Below are positions 57,145 through 64,000 of a stretch of DNA of 64,000 bases, in pieces. How positions within the stretch are numbered: the first letter of the stretch is position 1; each line of letters begins with the position of its first letter. The notes under the pieces are model-generated. The model saw only the letters and a list, made by a program, of their open reading frames with translations, was not told the origin of the DNA and ran no database searches. The stretch lies in contig JAHYYJ010000003.1 in the NCBI GenBank assembly GCA_019425015.1, forward strand, positions 132,457 through 196,456. The letters run 5' to 3'. Position numbers and translations under genes: made by a program. The stretch is from Collinsella sp. GTDB taxonomy: Bacteria; Actinomycetota; Coriobacteriia; Coriobacteriales; Coriobacteriaceae.

Positions 57145-57867
57145 ATGGCTTCAGATGCAAAAAAGATTCTGCTGGTCGAGGATGAGAAGGCAATCCGTGA
57201 CGCCGTCGCTGCCTATCTCGAGCGCGAAGGCTACTGGGTTGTGGGTGTCGGCGACGGCCAGTCCGCGATCGAGGAGTTCGAGAAGCATCAGTTTGACCTG
57301 GTCGTGCTCGACCTTATGCTCCCCAAGATCCCCGGCGAGCGCGTTTGCCGCACCATTCGCGATACCTCGGATGTCCCCATCATCATGCTGACTGCCAAGG
57401 GCGAGATCGAGGACCGTATTATCGGTCTTGAGCTCGGCGCCGACGACTATCTGATTAAGCCGTTCTCGCCGCGCGAGCTTGTCGCGCGCGTTCGCGCTCT
57501 GTTCCGCCGTGCCCATCAGGCCGACGAGCCAGCCGTCGAGGTACTCGACTTCGGCGATCTGGTCATCGATATCTCGGGCCACAAGATTTTGGTCGAGGGC
57601 AAGGAAGTCGACCTGACGGCTTCCGAGTTTAAGCTGCTCACCACGCTTGCCCGTCACCCCGGTCGCGTCTACAACCGCATGGAGCTGGTCGAGAAGGTGC
57701 TCGGCTACGACTTTGAGGGCTATGAGCGCACCATCGATAGCCACGTGAAGAACCTTCGCGCCAAGCTGGGCGATGATCCCAAGAAGCCCAAGTGGCTCTA
57801 CACCGTCCACGGTGTCGGCTATCGCTTCGAGGCTCCGGCCAAGACCGATAAGTCGGACGAGAAATAG
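57145..57867 (+). CDS. OmpR/PhoB-type response regulator
   Basis: 240 residues. Receiver domain with phosphoacceptor Asp56 ('DLVVLDLMLPKIPGE'), acidic pair at 'VEDE', conserved Thr/Lys ('MLTAKGE', 'LIKPFSPREL'). C-terminal winged helix with 'LTASEFKLLTTLARHPGRVY' and 'SHVKNLRAKLGDD'. Followed 11 bases later by its kinase. Signal and targets unknown. Confidence 0.95.
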   Translation: MASDAKKILLVEDEKAIRDAVAAYLEREGYWVVGVGDGQSAIEEFEKHQFDLVVLDLMLPKIPGERVCRTIRDTSDVPIIMLTAKGEIEDRIIGLELGADDYLIKPFSPRELVARVRALFRRAHQADEPAVEVLDFGDLVIDISGHKILVEGKEVDLTASEFKLLTTLARHPGRVYNRMELVEKVLGYDFEGYERTIDSHVKNLRAKLGDDPKKPKWLYTVHGVGYRFEAPAKTDKSDEK

Positions 57868-57878
57868 GGAAATCACAT

Positions 57879-59444
57879 ATGACACCTGCGCGCTTTGAAA
57901 TCGGACAAAAGCACAAGCAGGAGAGCGAGGCGGGTTCCAAGGCTAGTTGGAACACGCCTCGCTCCGATTCACGGCCAACGATGAGCTATCCCTCGCGCAT
58001 GGCACTTGCTTTTGCTCTGACATCGCTCATGACGGTATTGGTGCTGGTGGGCGTGGTCTCTGTTGTGTGGGGCACGGTCTTTTCGGATTACACGCGCTCC
58101 AATATCGTCGAAATCGCAAATTCCGCTGCCGAAAAGCTTGCGACGTCGTATGAGGAAAACGGCAATTGGACTGCGGGCGAGCTACGTACGGTCGCGACAT
58201 CAAGTTTGGTGTCCGACGACCTGAGTATGCAGGTCGTCAACAAGAAAGGCGTTGTCGTTTATGACGACTCATGGCCTTCGGCAAGCGCGACCGCCGATGT
58301 GCGCGAGAACGAATCGCCGTCGAGCAGCTCGAGCGGGAAAAAAGCATCGCATAGTCCGGTCTCGTCGGCTCCCACCGGCTCCGATAGCGTTGCAAACGTC
58401 GAAATCATAACGTCTTCCGGCGAGCATGTCGGACAAGTAAAGCTGTGGGCCATCGGCTCCGATGCCTTGCTCACCAAGGCAGATTCTGCGTTTAGGGAGA
58501 AGACCTTTAACGCCATGGCCCTTGCTGCGGTTGTTGCAGTTTGCATTTCGGTCGTTATCGGATCACTCGTGTCGCGCATGCTCACCAAGCCGATTCACCG
58601 TATTACCAGCACGGCCAAGCAAATTCGCGATGGCGATCTGTCTGCTCGTACGGGCTTGCGCGGCGATGACGAGATCGATCAACTGGGCGAGACATTCGAT
58701 GAGATGGCCACATCGCTCGAGAAGGATATGAAACACGAGAAACGTTTGACCTCGGACGTGGCTCACGAACTTCGCACTCCGCTTATGGCCATGCTCGCAA
58801 CGGTCGAGGCCATGCAGGATGGCGTATATCCTACCGACGATGAGCACTTGGAGACTGTTGCTTCCGAGACGCGTCGCCTGGCTCGTCTGGTGCAGCAGAT
58901 GCTCGACCTGTCGCGCATGGAAAACAGCACGGCTCCGCTCAACCTTGAGCCGGTGGACATGGTTCCTTTCGTGCGTTCCATCGTCAATGCCCAGGAGCGC
59001 CTGTTTGTCGACCGCGATCTGCGCTTGCGCTTTGCTGACGAGACCCAAGGTCACGACGATGTCGTCGAAGCCGATCCCGACATGATCACACAATGCGTCA
59101 TCAATCTCATGAGCAACGCCATGCGCTACACCCCCGAGGGCGGTTGGGTCGTGGTGTCGGTGCTCAGTGACCGCAAACACGTCAGCATCGCCGTTTCTGA
59201 TACCGGCATCGGTATTGCCAAGGATGACTTGTCGCGCATCTTCGGCCGTTTTTGGCGCGCCGATGCCAGCCGTGCCCGTGAGGCGGGCGGTCTGGGCGTG
59301 GGCCTCGCCGTGACTAAACAGATCGTCGAGCGCCATCACGGCTACATATCCGTGGAGTCGGAGCTTGGAAAGGGTACGACTTTTACGATTCATCTGCCTC
59401 GCGAGCACACGGCGGACGCGGCATCTACTACAATGGAGCACTAG
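57879..59444 (+). CDS. membrane sensor histidine kinase
   Basis: 521 residues, partner of the preceding regulator. Membrane helices at about 44-66 and 206-226 enclose an extracytoplasmic sensor of about 140 residues with a Ser/Lys-rich stretch. HAMP about 228-280, HisKA 'DVAHELRTPLMAMLATVEAM' with the phosphoacceptor His, HATPase N box 'NLMSNAMRYTPEG', G1 'DTGIGI', G2 'GGLGVGLAV'. All catalytic parts intact. Confidence 0.95.
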   Translation: MTPARFEIGQKHKQESEAGSKASWNTPRSDSRPTMSYPSRMALAFALTSLMTVLVLVGVVSVVWGTVFSDYTRSNIVEIANSAAEKLATSYEENGNWTAGELRTVATSSLVSDDLSMQVVNKKGVVVYDDSWPSASATADVRENESPSSSSSGKKASHSPVSSAPTGSDSVANVEIITSSGEHVGQVKLWAIGSDALLTKADSAFREKTFNAMALAAVVAVCISVVIGSLVSRMLTKPIHRITSTAKQIRDGDLSARTGLRGDDEIDQLGETFDEMATSLEKDMKHEKRLTSDVAHELRTPLMAMLATVEAMQDGVYPTDDEHLETVASETRRLARLVQQMLDLSRMENSTAPLNLEPVDMVPFVRSIVNAQERLFVDRDLRLRFADETQGHDDVVEADPDMITQCVINLMSNAMRYTPEGGWVVVSVLSDRKHVSIAVSDTGIGIAKDDLSRIFGRFWRADASRAREAGGLGVGLAVTKQIVERHHGYISVESELGKGTTFTIHLPREHTADAASTTMEH

Positions 59445-59553
59445 CTTTTCGCTATTCGGTGAAGGAGGGGTTTCGTCCCTGCCGCTCCGAGTTTGCGAAA
59501 ACGTGCGGGAAAGAACCCGCATTACTGTCGTATTTTGGTAAGGAGTGACTCAC

Positions 59554-60441
59554 GTGACAACGATGGAGCGTCGTCCGGATTCCCGTGGCAAGGTTCGTGA
59601 TATCTACGATGCCGGTGAAAACCTGCTGATGGTCGCCACCGACCGCATTTCTGCGTTCGACTTCATTCTTCCCGACGAGATTCCGTTTAAGGGAGAGGTG
59701 CTCAACCGCATCTCGGCATTCTGGTTCGATAAGTTTGCCGACATCGTTCCCAACCACCTCGTTTCCATCGACCCGGCGGATTTCCCTGAGGAGTTTGCTG
59801 AGTATCGTGACTACCTCGCCGGCCGCGCCATGCTGGTTAAGAAGGCCCAGACGATTCCTATCGAGTGCATCGTCCGCGGCTATCTGACCGGTTCGGGCAA
59901 GAAGACCTACGACGAGAACGGCACCGTCTGCGGCATCCAGCTGCCTGAGGGCCTGACCGAGGCTTCCAAGCTTCCCGAGCCGCTGTTTACGCCGTCCACG
60001 AAGGCCGAGATCGGTGACCACGACGAGAACATCTCGTTCGAGCGTTGCTGCGAGATCGTGGGCGAGGACATCGCCACGCAGATTCGCGACCTTTCCCTCA
60101 AGATCTACAAGGCTGCCGCCGAGTATGCAGCGACCCGTGGCATCATCATTGCCGACACCAAGTTCGAGTTCGGTGTCATCGATGGCAAGGTTACGCTGAT
60201 CGACGAGTGCCTCACGCCCGACTCCAGCCGTTTCTGGCCTGCCGCCAGCTACGAGGAGGGCAAGATTCAGCCCAGCTACGACAAGCAATTCGTCCGCAAT
60301 TGGCTCAAAGCCAACTGGGATATGACGGGGGAGACCCCGCACCTGCCCGCCGAGGTCATCGATGGCACGTCCGAGCGCTATCGCGAGGCCTTCCAGATCA
60401 TCACGGGCTCCCAGTTCACAAGCATGAAGGAGAACGCATAA
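59554..60441 (+). CDS. purC: SAICAR synthetase
   Basis: 295 residues; condenses CAIR with aspartate in purine synthesis. 'GKVRDIYDAGENLLMVATDR', 'SAFDFILPDEIPFKGEVL', 'ECIVRGYLTGSG' and 'DTKFEFGV...LIDECLTPDSSRFW' identify it. I chose GTG at 59554, with AAGGAG 8 bases upstream; ATG at 59563 is possible. Followed immediately by a membrane-protein gene. Confidence 0.96.
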   Translation: MTTMERRPDSRGKVRDIYDAGENLLMVATDRISAFDFILPDEIPFKGEVLNRISAFWFDKFADIVPNHLVSIDPADFPEEFAEYRDYLAGRAMLVKKAQTIPIECIVRGYLTGSGKKTYDENGTVCGIQLPEGLTEASKLPEPLFTPSTKAEIGDHDENISFERCCEIVGEDIATQIRDLSLKIYKAAAEYAATRGIIIADTKFEFGVIDGKVTLIDECLTPDSSRFWPAASYEEGKIQPSYDKQFVRNWLKANWDMTGETPHLPAEVIDGTSERYREAFQIITGSQFTSMKENA

Positions 60442-61017
60442 GTGAGTACCCGTAGCGCCACGAACAAGCGCACGCAATCCCACGAGGTTACCGGGGTTGC
60501 GCGCAAGTCCGCTGCATCCGCCAAGCCCGCCCGTCAGGCAGCGAGCTCTGTCCGCGTCGTGCCGGCTTCGTCTAAGGCACGCCGCAAAGAGCTCGAGAAG
60601 GGCGAAAACCTGGAAGGCCTTTCCAAGGAGGAAAAGCGCGCCCGCAAGGCCAAGCAGCGCGCCCGCGAGGATCGCATCTACACGGTGTCGAATATCCTTC
60701 TCAAGCAGGATGAGGACTACACCAAGCGCCGCCGTATTTGGTGGGCCGTGCTCGCTATCGGCATGGTGTTCATCGTGGCAATTTGGGTTTCGTTCTACTT
60801 CGTTCCCGGCGGCACGGTGTCCAGTCCTGTTCAGATGGTTGGCATCGTTGTGTCCTATGTCATCATCCTGGGTGACTTTATCTATGACTTCGCTCGTATT
60901 CGTCCCTTGCGCAACATGTACCGCGCGCAGGCCGAAGGCATGTCCGAGAATAAGCTCAACGCTCTTATCGAGCGCGCAGCTGCCGAGGAGGACAAAAAGG
61001 ACTCCAAGAAGAAGTAG
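60442..61017 (+). CDS. basic membrane protein of unknown function
   Basis: 191 residues. The first 100 are Lys/Arg/Ala/Ser-rich and hydrophilic; two membrane helices follow (about 108-127 and 134-153), then a charged tail. Layout resembles the actinobacterial DUF3043 family. GTG start directly after the purC TAA, with AGGAGA inside the purC end, so translation is coupled. Connection to purine synthesis is not evident. Confidence 0.75.
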   Translation: MSTRSATNKRTQSHEVTGVARKSAASAKPARQAASSVRVVPASSKARRKELEKGENLEGLSKEEKRARKAKQRAREDRIYTVSNILLKQDEDYTKRRRIWWAVLAIGMVFIVAIWVSFYFVPGGTVSSPVQMVGIVVSYVIILGDFIYDFARIRPLRNMYRAQAEGMSENKLNALIERAAAEEDKKDSKKK

Positions 61018-61047
61018 CGTTTGCATGCATACTTATCGCTAAGATAT

Positions 61048-61079
61048 AAGGCGCGTCGTTTTTGCGGCGCGCCTTTTTA
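61048..61079 (+). terminator. Terminator of the purC transcript
   Basis: 11-bp stem with one G-T pair, TTTTT loop and a trailing T run. Confidence 0.9.
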
Positions 61080-61106
61080 CTGTTCTATAGATAGATGGAG
61101 TGGCAC

Positions 61107-62387
61107 ATGATTCGAGCTGCCCTGACGGTCGAAGAAGCTCTGGAGGGCATGAAGGCCCTGGAGCCCAAGATTAAAAACTATGCGCGTCTGGTTGTCCGCA
61201 AGGGCGTAAACGTCAAGCCCGGCCAGGAGGTTGTCGTTCAGTCTCCGGTCGAGTGCGCGCCATTTGCCCGCGTGGTGGTCGCGGAGGCTTATGCCGCCGG
61301 CGCTGGCCACGTGACAGTCATTTGGGCCGATGACGCCGTGACAAGGCTTACGTACGAGCATGTCGATAAAAGCTATTTTGAGCAGACGCCCGAGTGGAAG
61401 CGCCTGCAGTTGGATTCCCTGGCCCAGGACGGTGCCTGCTTTATCTTTATCGAGGGTGCGGACCCAGCGGCTCTGAAGGGCATTGACCCCGCCAAGCCCG
61501 CCGCGGCTTCCAAGGCAAGGAATACGCAGTGCAAGGTCTTCCGCCGTGGGCTGGACTACAACATCAACCCGTGGTGCATCGCCGGCGCGCCGGTCGTTGC
61601 CTGGGCTCGCGAGGTGTTCTCGGGCGATGCGGATGAGGTTGCGATCTATAAACTATGGAATGCGATTCTGCACACCGCTCGTGCCGATGGCAAGGACCCG
61701 GAGAGCGACTGGGAACTCCATGACGCCGCATTCGAAAAGAATCTGCGTTTCCTGAACGATAGTCGTTTCGACTATCTGCATTACACCTCGGCAAATGGAA
61801 CCGATCTGACGATTGGCATGACGAAAGGTCACGAGTGGGCCGGCGGCAAGGGCGAGACGCCCGATGGGCACCCATTCTTCCCCAATATTCCCACCGAGGA
61901 AGTCTTCACCTCGCCTGATCGTATGCGTGCCGACGGTATCGTGTATTCGGCTATGCCGCTCATTCATCACGGTAACAAGGTTGACGATTTTTGGATTAAG
62001 TTCGAGGCCGGCCGCGTAGTGGACTACGATGCCCGCGTGGGCAAGGCGACGCTTGCGAGCATCATTGACACCGACGAAGGTGCCGCTCGTCTGGGCGAGG
62101 TCGCGCTCATCTCCAAGAATACGCCGATCCGCGAAAGTGGCGTTCTGTTCTACGATACGCTCTATGACGAGAACGCTAGTTGCCATCTCGCGCTAGGTGT
62201 CGGTTTCCCCGAATGTATCGAGGGTGGGTATGACATGTCCAAGGAGGAGCTCCTGGAGCATGGAGTTAACGTCTCGAGCACGCACGTCGATTTTATGATC
62301 GGTACGGACGACATCGATATTACGGGCATTACGCCTGATGGACGTGAAGTTGTGATTTTCCAGAACGGCCAATGGAGTTGGGAATAG
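61107..62387 (+). CDS. M29-family aminopeptidase
   Basis: 426 residues, related to aminopeptidase T/PepS. Metal-ligand segments visible: 'IPTEEVFTSPD' (Glu), 'MPLIHHGNKVD' region, 'SSTHVDFMIGTDDI' (His, Asp). N-terminal 'NYARLVVRKGVNVKPGQEVV' is typical. I chose the second ATG (61107) because TGGAG lies 6 bases upstream; the first is at 61095. Dimetal cytosolic exopeptidase for peptide turnover. Confidence 0.93.
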   Translation: MIRAALTVEEALEGMKALEPKIKNYARLVVRKGVNVKPGQEVVVQSPVECAPFARVVVAEAYAAGAGHVTVIWADDAVTRLTYEHVDKSYFEQTPEWKRLQLDSLAQDGACFIFIEGADPAALKGIDPAKPAAASKARNTQCKVFRRGLDYNINPWCIAGAPVVAWAREVFSGDADEVAIYKLWNAILHTARADGKDPESDWELHDAAFEKNLRFLNDSRFDYLHYTSANGTDLTIGMTKGHEWAGGKGETPDGHPFFPNIPTEEVFTSPDRMRADGIVYSAMPLIHHGNKVDDFWIKFEAGRVVDYDARVGKATLASIIDTDEGAARLGEVALISKNTPIRESGVLFYDTLYDENASCHLALGVGFPECIEGGYDMSKEELLEHGVNVSSTHVDFMIGTDDIDITGITPDGREVVIFQNGQWSWE

Positions 62388-62406
62388 TCCCAGACCGTGG
62401 TACAAT
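62378..62406 (+). promoter_or_regulatory. tRNA-Lys promoter
   Basis: TTGGGA (62378-62383), 17-base spacer, TACAAT (62401-62406). The -35 overlaps the end of the aminopeptidase gene. Confidence 0.6.
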
Positions 62407-62415
62407 GCCACCCGC

Positions 62416-62488
62416 GGGCCGTTAGCTCAGCTGGCAGAGCAGGGGACTTTTAATCCCAAGGTCCAGGGTTCGAACCCCTGACGGCCCA
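62416..62488 (+). tRNA. tRNA-Lys (anticodon TTT), CCA not encoded
   Basis: Acceptor GGGCCGT/ACGGCCC, anticodon loop CTTTTAA (TTT), T-arm GGTTCGAACCC. The three bases after the discriminator are CCC, so CCA must be added enzymatically, unlike the other tRNAs here. Confidence 0.95.
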
Positions 62489-62502
62489 CCCAAAGATTGT
62501 TG

Positions 62503-62533
62503 AGACGGTCAACTTCGGTTGGCCGTCTTTTTT
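62503..62533 (+). terminator. tRNA-Lys terminator
   Basis: 11-bp stem with TTCG loop (62503-62513 with 62518-62528) and T run. Confidence 0.92.
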
Positions 62534-62546
62534 GTCGCCCTTTCAT

Positions 62547-62674
62547 GGGTTCGAACCCGAAAGGGCGCGGAGCTGAGGAAACGCGTGAGCGTTTGCCAGT
62601 GCAGCGCGCGAGGCGCGAAGCGCCGCAGCGGCTGCCTGCAGAGCAGGCCGAACCTCTGACGGCCCACCCAAAGA
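62547..62674. repeat. tRNA-tail composite repeat after tRNA-Lys
   Basis: An antisense T-arm-like GGGTTCGAACCC (62547-62558), hairpins of the AAACGCG/CGTTT and GGCGCGAAGCGCC kind, then 62649-62674, a 26-base direct copy of the tRNA-Lys 3' end and flank (62471-62496) with one mismatch. It ends 12 bases before the next gene. Confidence 0.8.
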
Positions 62675-62686
62675 AAGGAAAACGAA

Positions 62687-63484
62687 ATGAAAACAGATAG
62701 ATACGGAATTAGCGGCAGCACATTAAAGATAATAGCGGCCATTTCGATGGTTCTCGATCATGTAAGCAGGATCGTCCTGACCAATGGAATCATGACTCAC
62801 GCATCGTACAATCAGATATCAGACGAACAGTGGGCGATTCTAAGCGAGGCTTCGGATGTGCTTCATGTTCTTGGCAGAATTGCATTTCCCTTATTTTGCT
62901 TTTTGATAGTTGAGGGATTTTTGCATACTCATGACATAAAGAGGTACCTGCGAAATATGCTTGTCTTCGCAATCATTGCGGAGCCCATATACGATTTCGT
63001 TCAAACCGGGCAACTATTTGACCTTCGGCAACAAAATGTTATGTGTGAGCTCCTGCTTTGCTTGGTCTTCTTGATAATTCTGGAAAAGATACAAAGCCTT
63101 TCAAAATGGAAGAGGTACATCGCAGAAACTGCTCTGATTGTTTTGACAGCACTGGCAGCTGAATACACTAAACTAGATGGCGGTGTGTATGGCATTCTGC
63201 TTGTGGCTGCATTCTATTTATTCCACGACAGCAAGGCCAAGATGTTCTTTGCTGCAGTATGCGCAGTGCTCCTTTCGTCATGCCATATAGTTGGCGGCGG
63301 ATTTGAGTTTGCTACAGCTAATATATTTAATCCTGATGTTGCTGCCGCGGTCGTTTCGTTGCTGCTTATCAATCTTTATAATGGCAAGCGAGGGCTGAAG
63401 CTCAAATATTTCTTCTACATTTTCTATCCGGCTCATCTTGCTCTGCTTTATGGTGTCTCACTTATTGTTTTGAACTGTCTTTAA
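62687..63484 (+). CDS. TraX-like integral membrane protein
   Basis: 265 residues, about eight membrane helices. 'LKIIAAISMVLDHVSRIVL' at the start, 'LGRIAFPLFCFLIVEGFLHT' and 'KRYLRNMLVFAIIAEPIYDF' match the TraX family; in F plasmids TraX acetylates pilin, but chromosomal homologues have no settled role. AAAGGA upstream of ATG. Base composition is clearly more AT-rich than neighbours, and it begins right after a duplicated tRNA-Lys end, so horizontal acquisition is likely. Confidence 0.88.
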   Translation: MKTDRYGISGSTLKIIAAISMVLDHVSRIVLTNGIMTHASYNQISDEQWAILSEASDVLHVLGRIAFPLFCFLIVEGFLHTHDIKRYLRNMLVFAIIAEPIYDFVQTGQLFDLRQQNVMCELLLCLVFLIILEKIQSLSKWKRYIAETALIVLTALAAEYTKLDGGVYGILLVAAFYLFHDSKAKMFFAAVCAVLLSSCHIVGGGFEFATANIFNPDVAAAVVSLLLINLYNGKRGLKLKYFFYIFYPAHLALLYGVSLIVLNCL

Positions 63485-63667
63485 AAACTCTCAAACAAGT
63501 CTCTGAAAGCAGAACTAAATTGACCCTAAGACTGCTTGTGAATTTCCGGAAGACCTGTGAGATACGAGGATAGACAACGAGGGCTGTAGAAAGATGCTTC
63601 GAAAGCATGAATGGCAGCGAGAAAATGAGTTCGGAAGCACCCCTCTGGATGCTCCAGCATAGAATAG

Positions 63668-63698
63668 AAAGCGATCGGCTCCGGCTGGTCGCTTTTTT
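63668..63698 (+). terminator. Orphan terminator
   Basis: 12-bp stem (63668-63679 with 63684-63695) and T run, with no recognisable gene just upstream other than the TraX-like gene 180 bases away. Confidence 0.75.
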
Positions 63699-63713
63699 GT
63701 TACCGATGCACGG

Positions 63714-63735
63714 TTCGAACCCGAACTTCTATATA
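63714..63735. repeat. Antisense T-arm-like fragment without a tRNA
   Basis: CGGTTCGAACCCG follows a terminator, as in the tRNA-tail repeats, but no tRNA precedes it. Possibly a decayed copy. Confidence 0.4.
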
Positions 63736-64000
63736 TAGGAACGCTTGGCGAACAAAACCTGCCTTTTACCGACGGGAAACAAATAACCGATGCTTTTGGA
63801 GTAAAGTGGCGCTCCAGAGATGACCGATGCCTCAACATCTATAAACCAGCTGGTCACCGCCAATATCAGAAGCTGATGCTTCAGTTATAACCTCAGTGAC
63901 GTGACTGAGGGACCTATTCATTTGTGAACAAAATATGGAGTACGGGATTCCCGCCCCCGGCGCCCCTCCGGTCTGGCAATATATCTCCTTGCCGCGCGGC
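63736..64000. other. Non-coding end of window
   Basis: No supported gene. Holds a small perfect hairpin CCTCAGT/ACTGAGG (63892-63911). Reading frames here lack ribosome sites and family features. Confidence 0.4.

Noticed and set aside
59452..61026. 524-codon open frame on - opposite purC
   Set aside because: Antisense shadow spanning purC and the following gene with no family features.
63515..63838. 107-codon open frame on - near the right edge
   Set aside because: Overlaps a terminator and a T-arm fragment; composition is not protein-like.
63930..64000. Start of an rRNA operon at the window edge
   Set aside because: The GC-rich end does not match any rRNA 5' sequence I can recognise.

Overview
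This 64 kb window is high-GC bacterial DNA spanning a chromosomal replication origin. Protein content and layout (dnaA flanked by a GHKL-ATPase gene, DUF721/DciA next to recF, tandem WYL regulators, a thioester-domain LPxTG adhesin, GTG and TTG starts) suggest a Coriobacteriia gut actinobacterium, probably Collinsella or a close relative. The genus is inference from recalled family features; no database was searched.

Layout. Positions 1-30.3 kb are transcribed almost entirely leftward and 34-64 kb almost entirely rightward, diverging from a candidate oriC around dnaA (about 30.3-33.9 kb). Left arm, moving toward the origin: 3' end of a GntR-type regulator, carB-carA, a membrane protein with an ABC exporter, a NUDIX hydrolase, purD, purA, dnaB, rplI-rpsR-ssb-rpsF, two tRNA-Ser, a TRIC-type channel and a bactofilin-like membrane protein (both on +), typA, small hypothetical genes, a bifunctional nuclease, tRNA Ile-Ala-Ile, gyrA, gyrB, DciA-like protein, recF, dnaN, dnaA and a GHKL ATPase carrying a very Gln/Tyr/Pro-rich segment. 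Right arm: rpmH-rnpA-yidD-yidC-jag, rsmG, three perfect parS sites, parA-parB, a small membrane protein, rlmN (-), ddl, a DinG-type exonuclease-helicase, two WYL regulators (-), a degenerate M28-like membrane protein, a thioester adhesin (-), tRNA-Gly, purB, a TSCPD protein, a Tat lipoprotein, a two-component system, purC, a membrane protein, an M29 aminopeptidase, tRNA-Lys and a TraX-like protein.

The central block is a nearly complete initiation and segregation kit: DnaA, sliding clamp, RecF, gyrase, DciA-like loader, DnaB, SSB, ParAB and parS. The origin itself shows five TAA/TAG trinucleotides (DnaA-trio-like) beside degenerate DnaA boxes, and a 13-mer, ACCTGTTGAAAAC, present three times around dnaA. 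The encoded DnaA has Asn and Ser where E. coli DnaA uses base-reading Asp433 and Thr435, so a shifted DnaA-box code is plausible.

The most unusual non-coding content is of two kinds. First, long intergenic palindromes lie directly 3' of minus-strand genes, including two copies of a structured element with a conserved core and compensating stem changes (about 8.3 kb and 25.4 kb). Second, composite repeats follow tRNA-Ser, tRNA-Gly and tRNA-Lys, each made of an antisense T-arm, hairpins and a sense copy of a tRNA 3' end. No CRISPR array, rRNA gene, transposase or integrase was seen.
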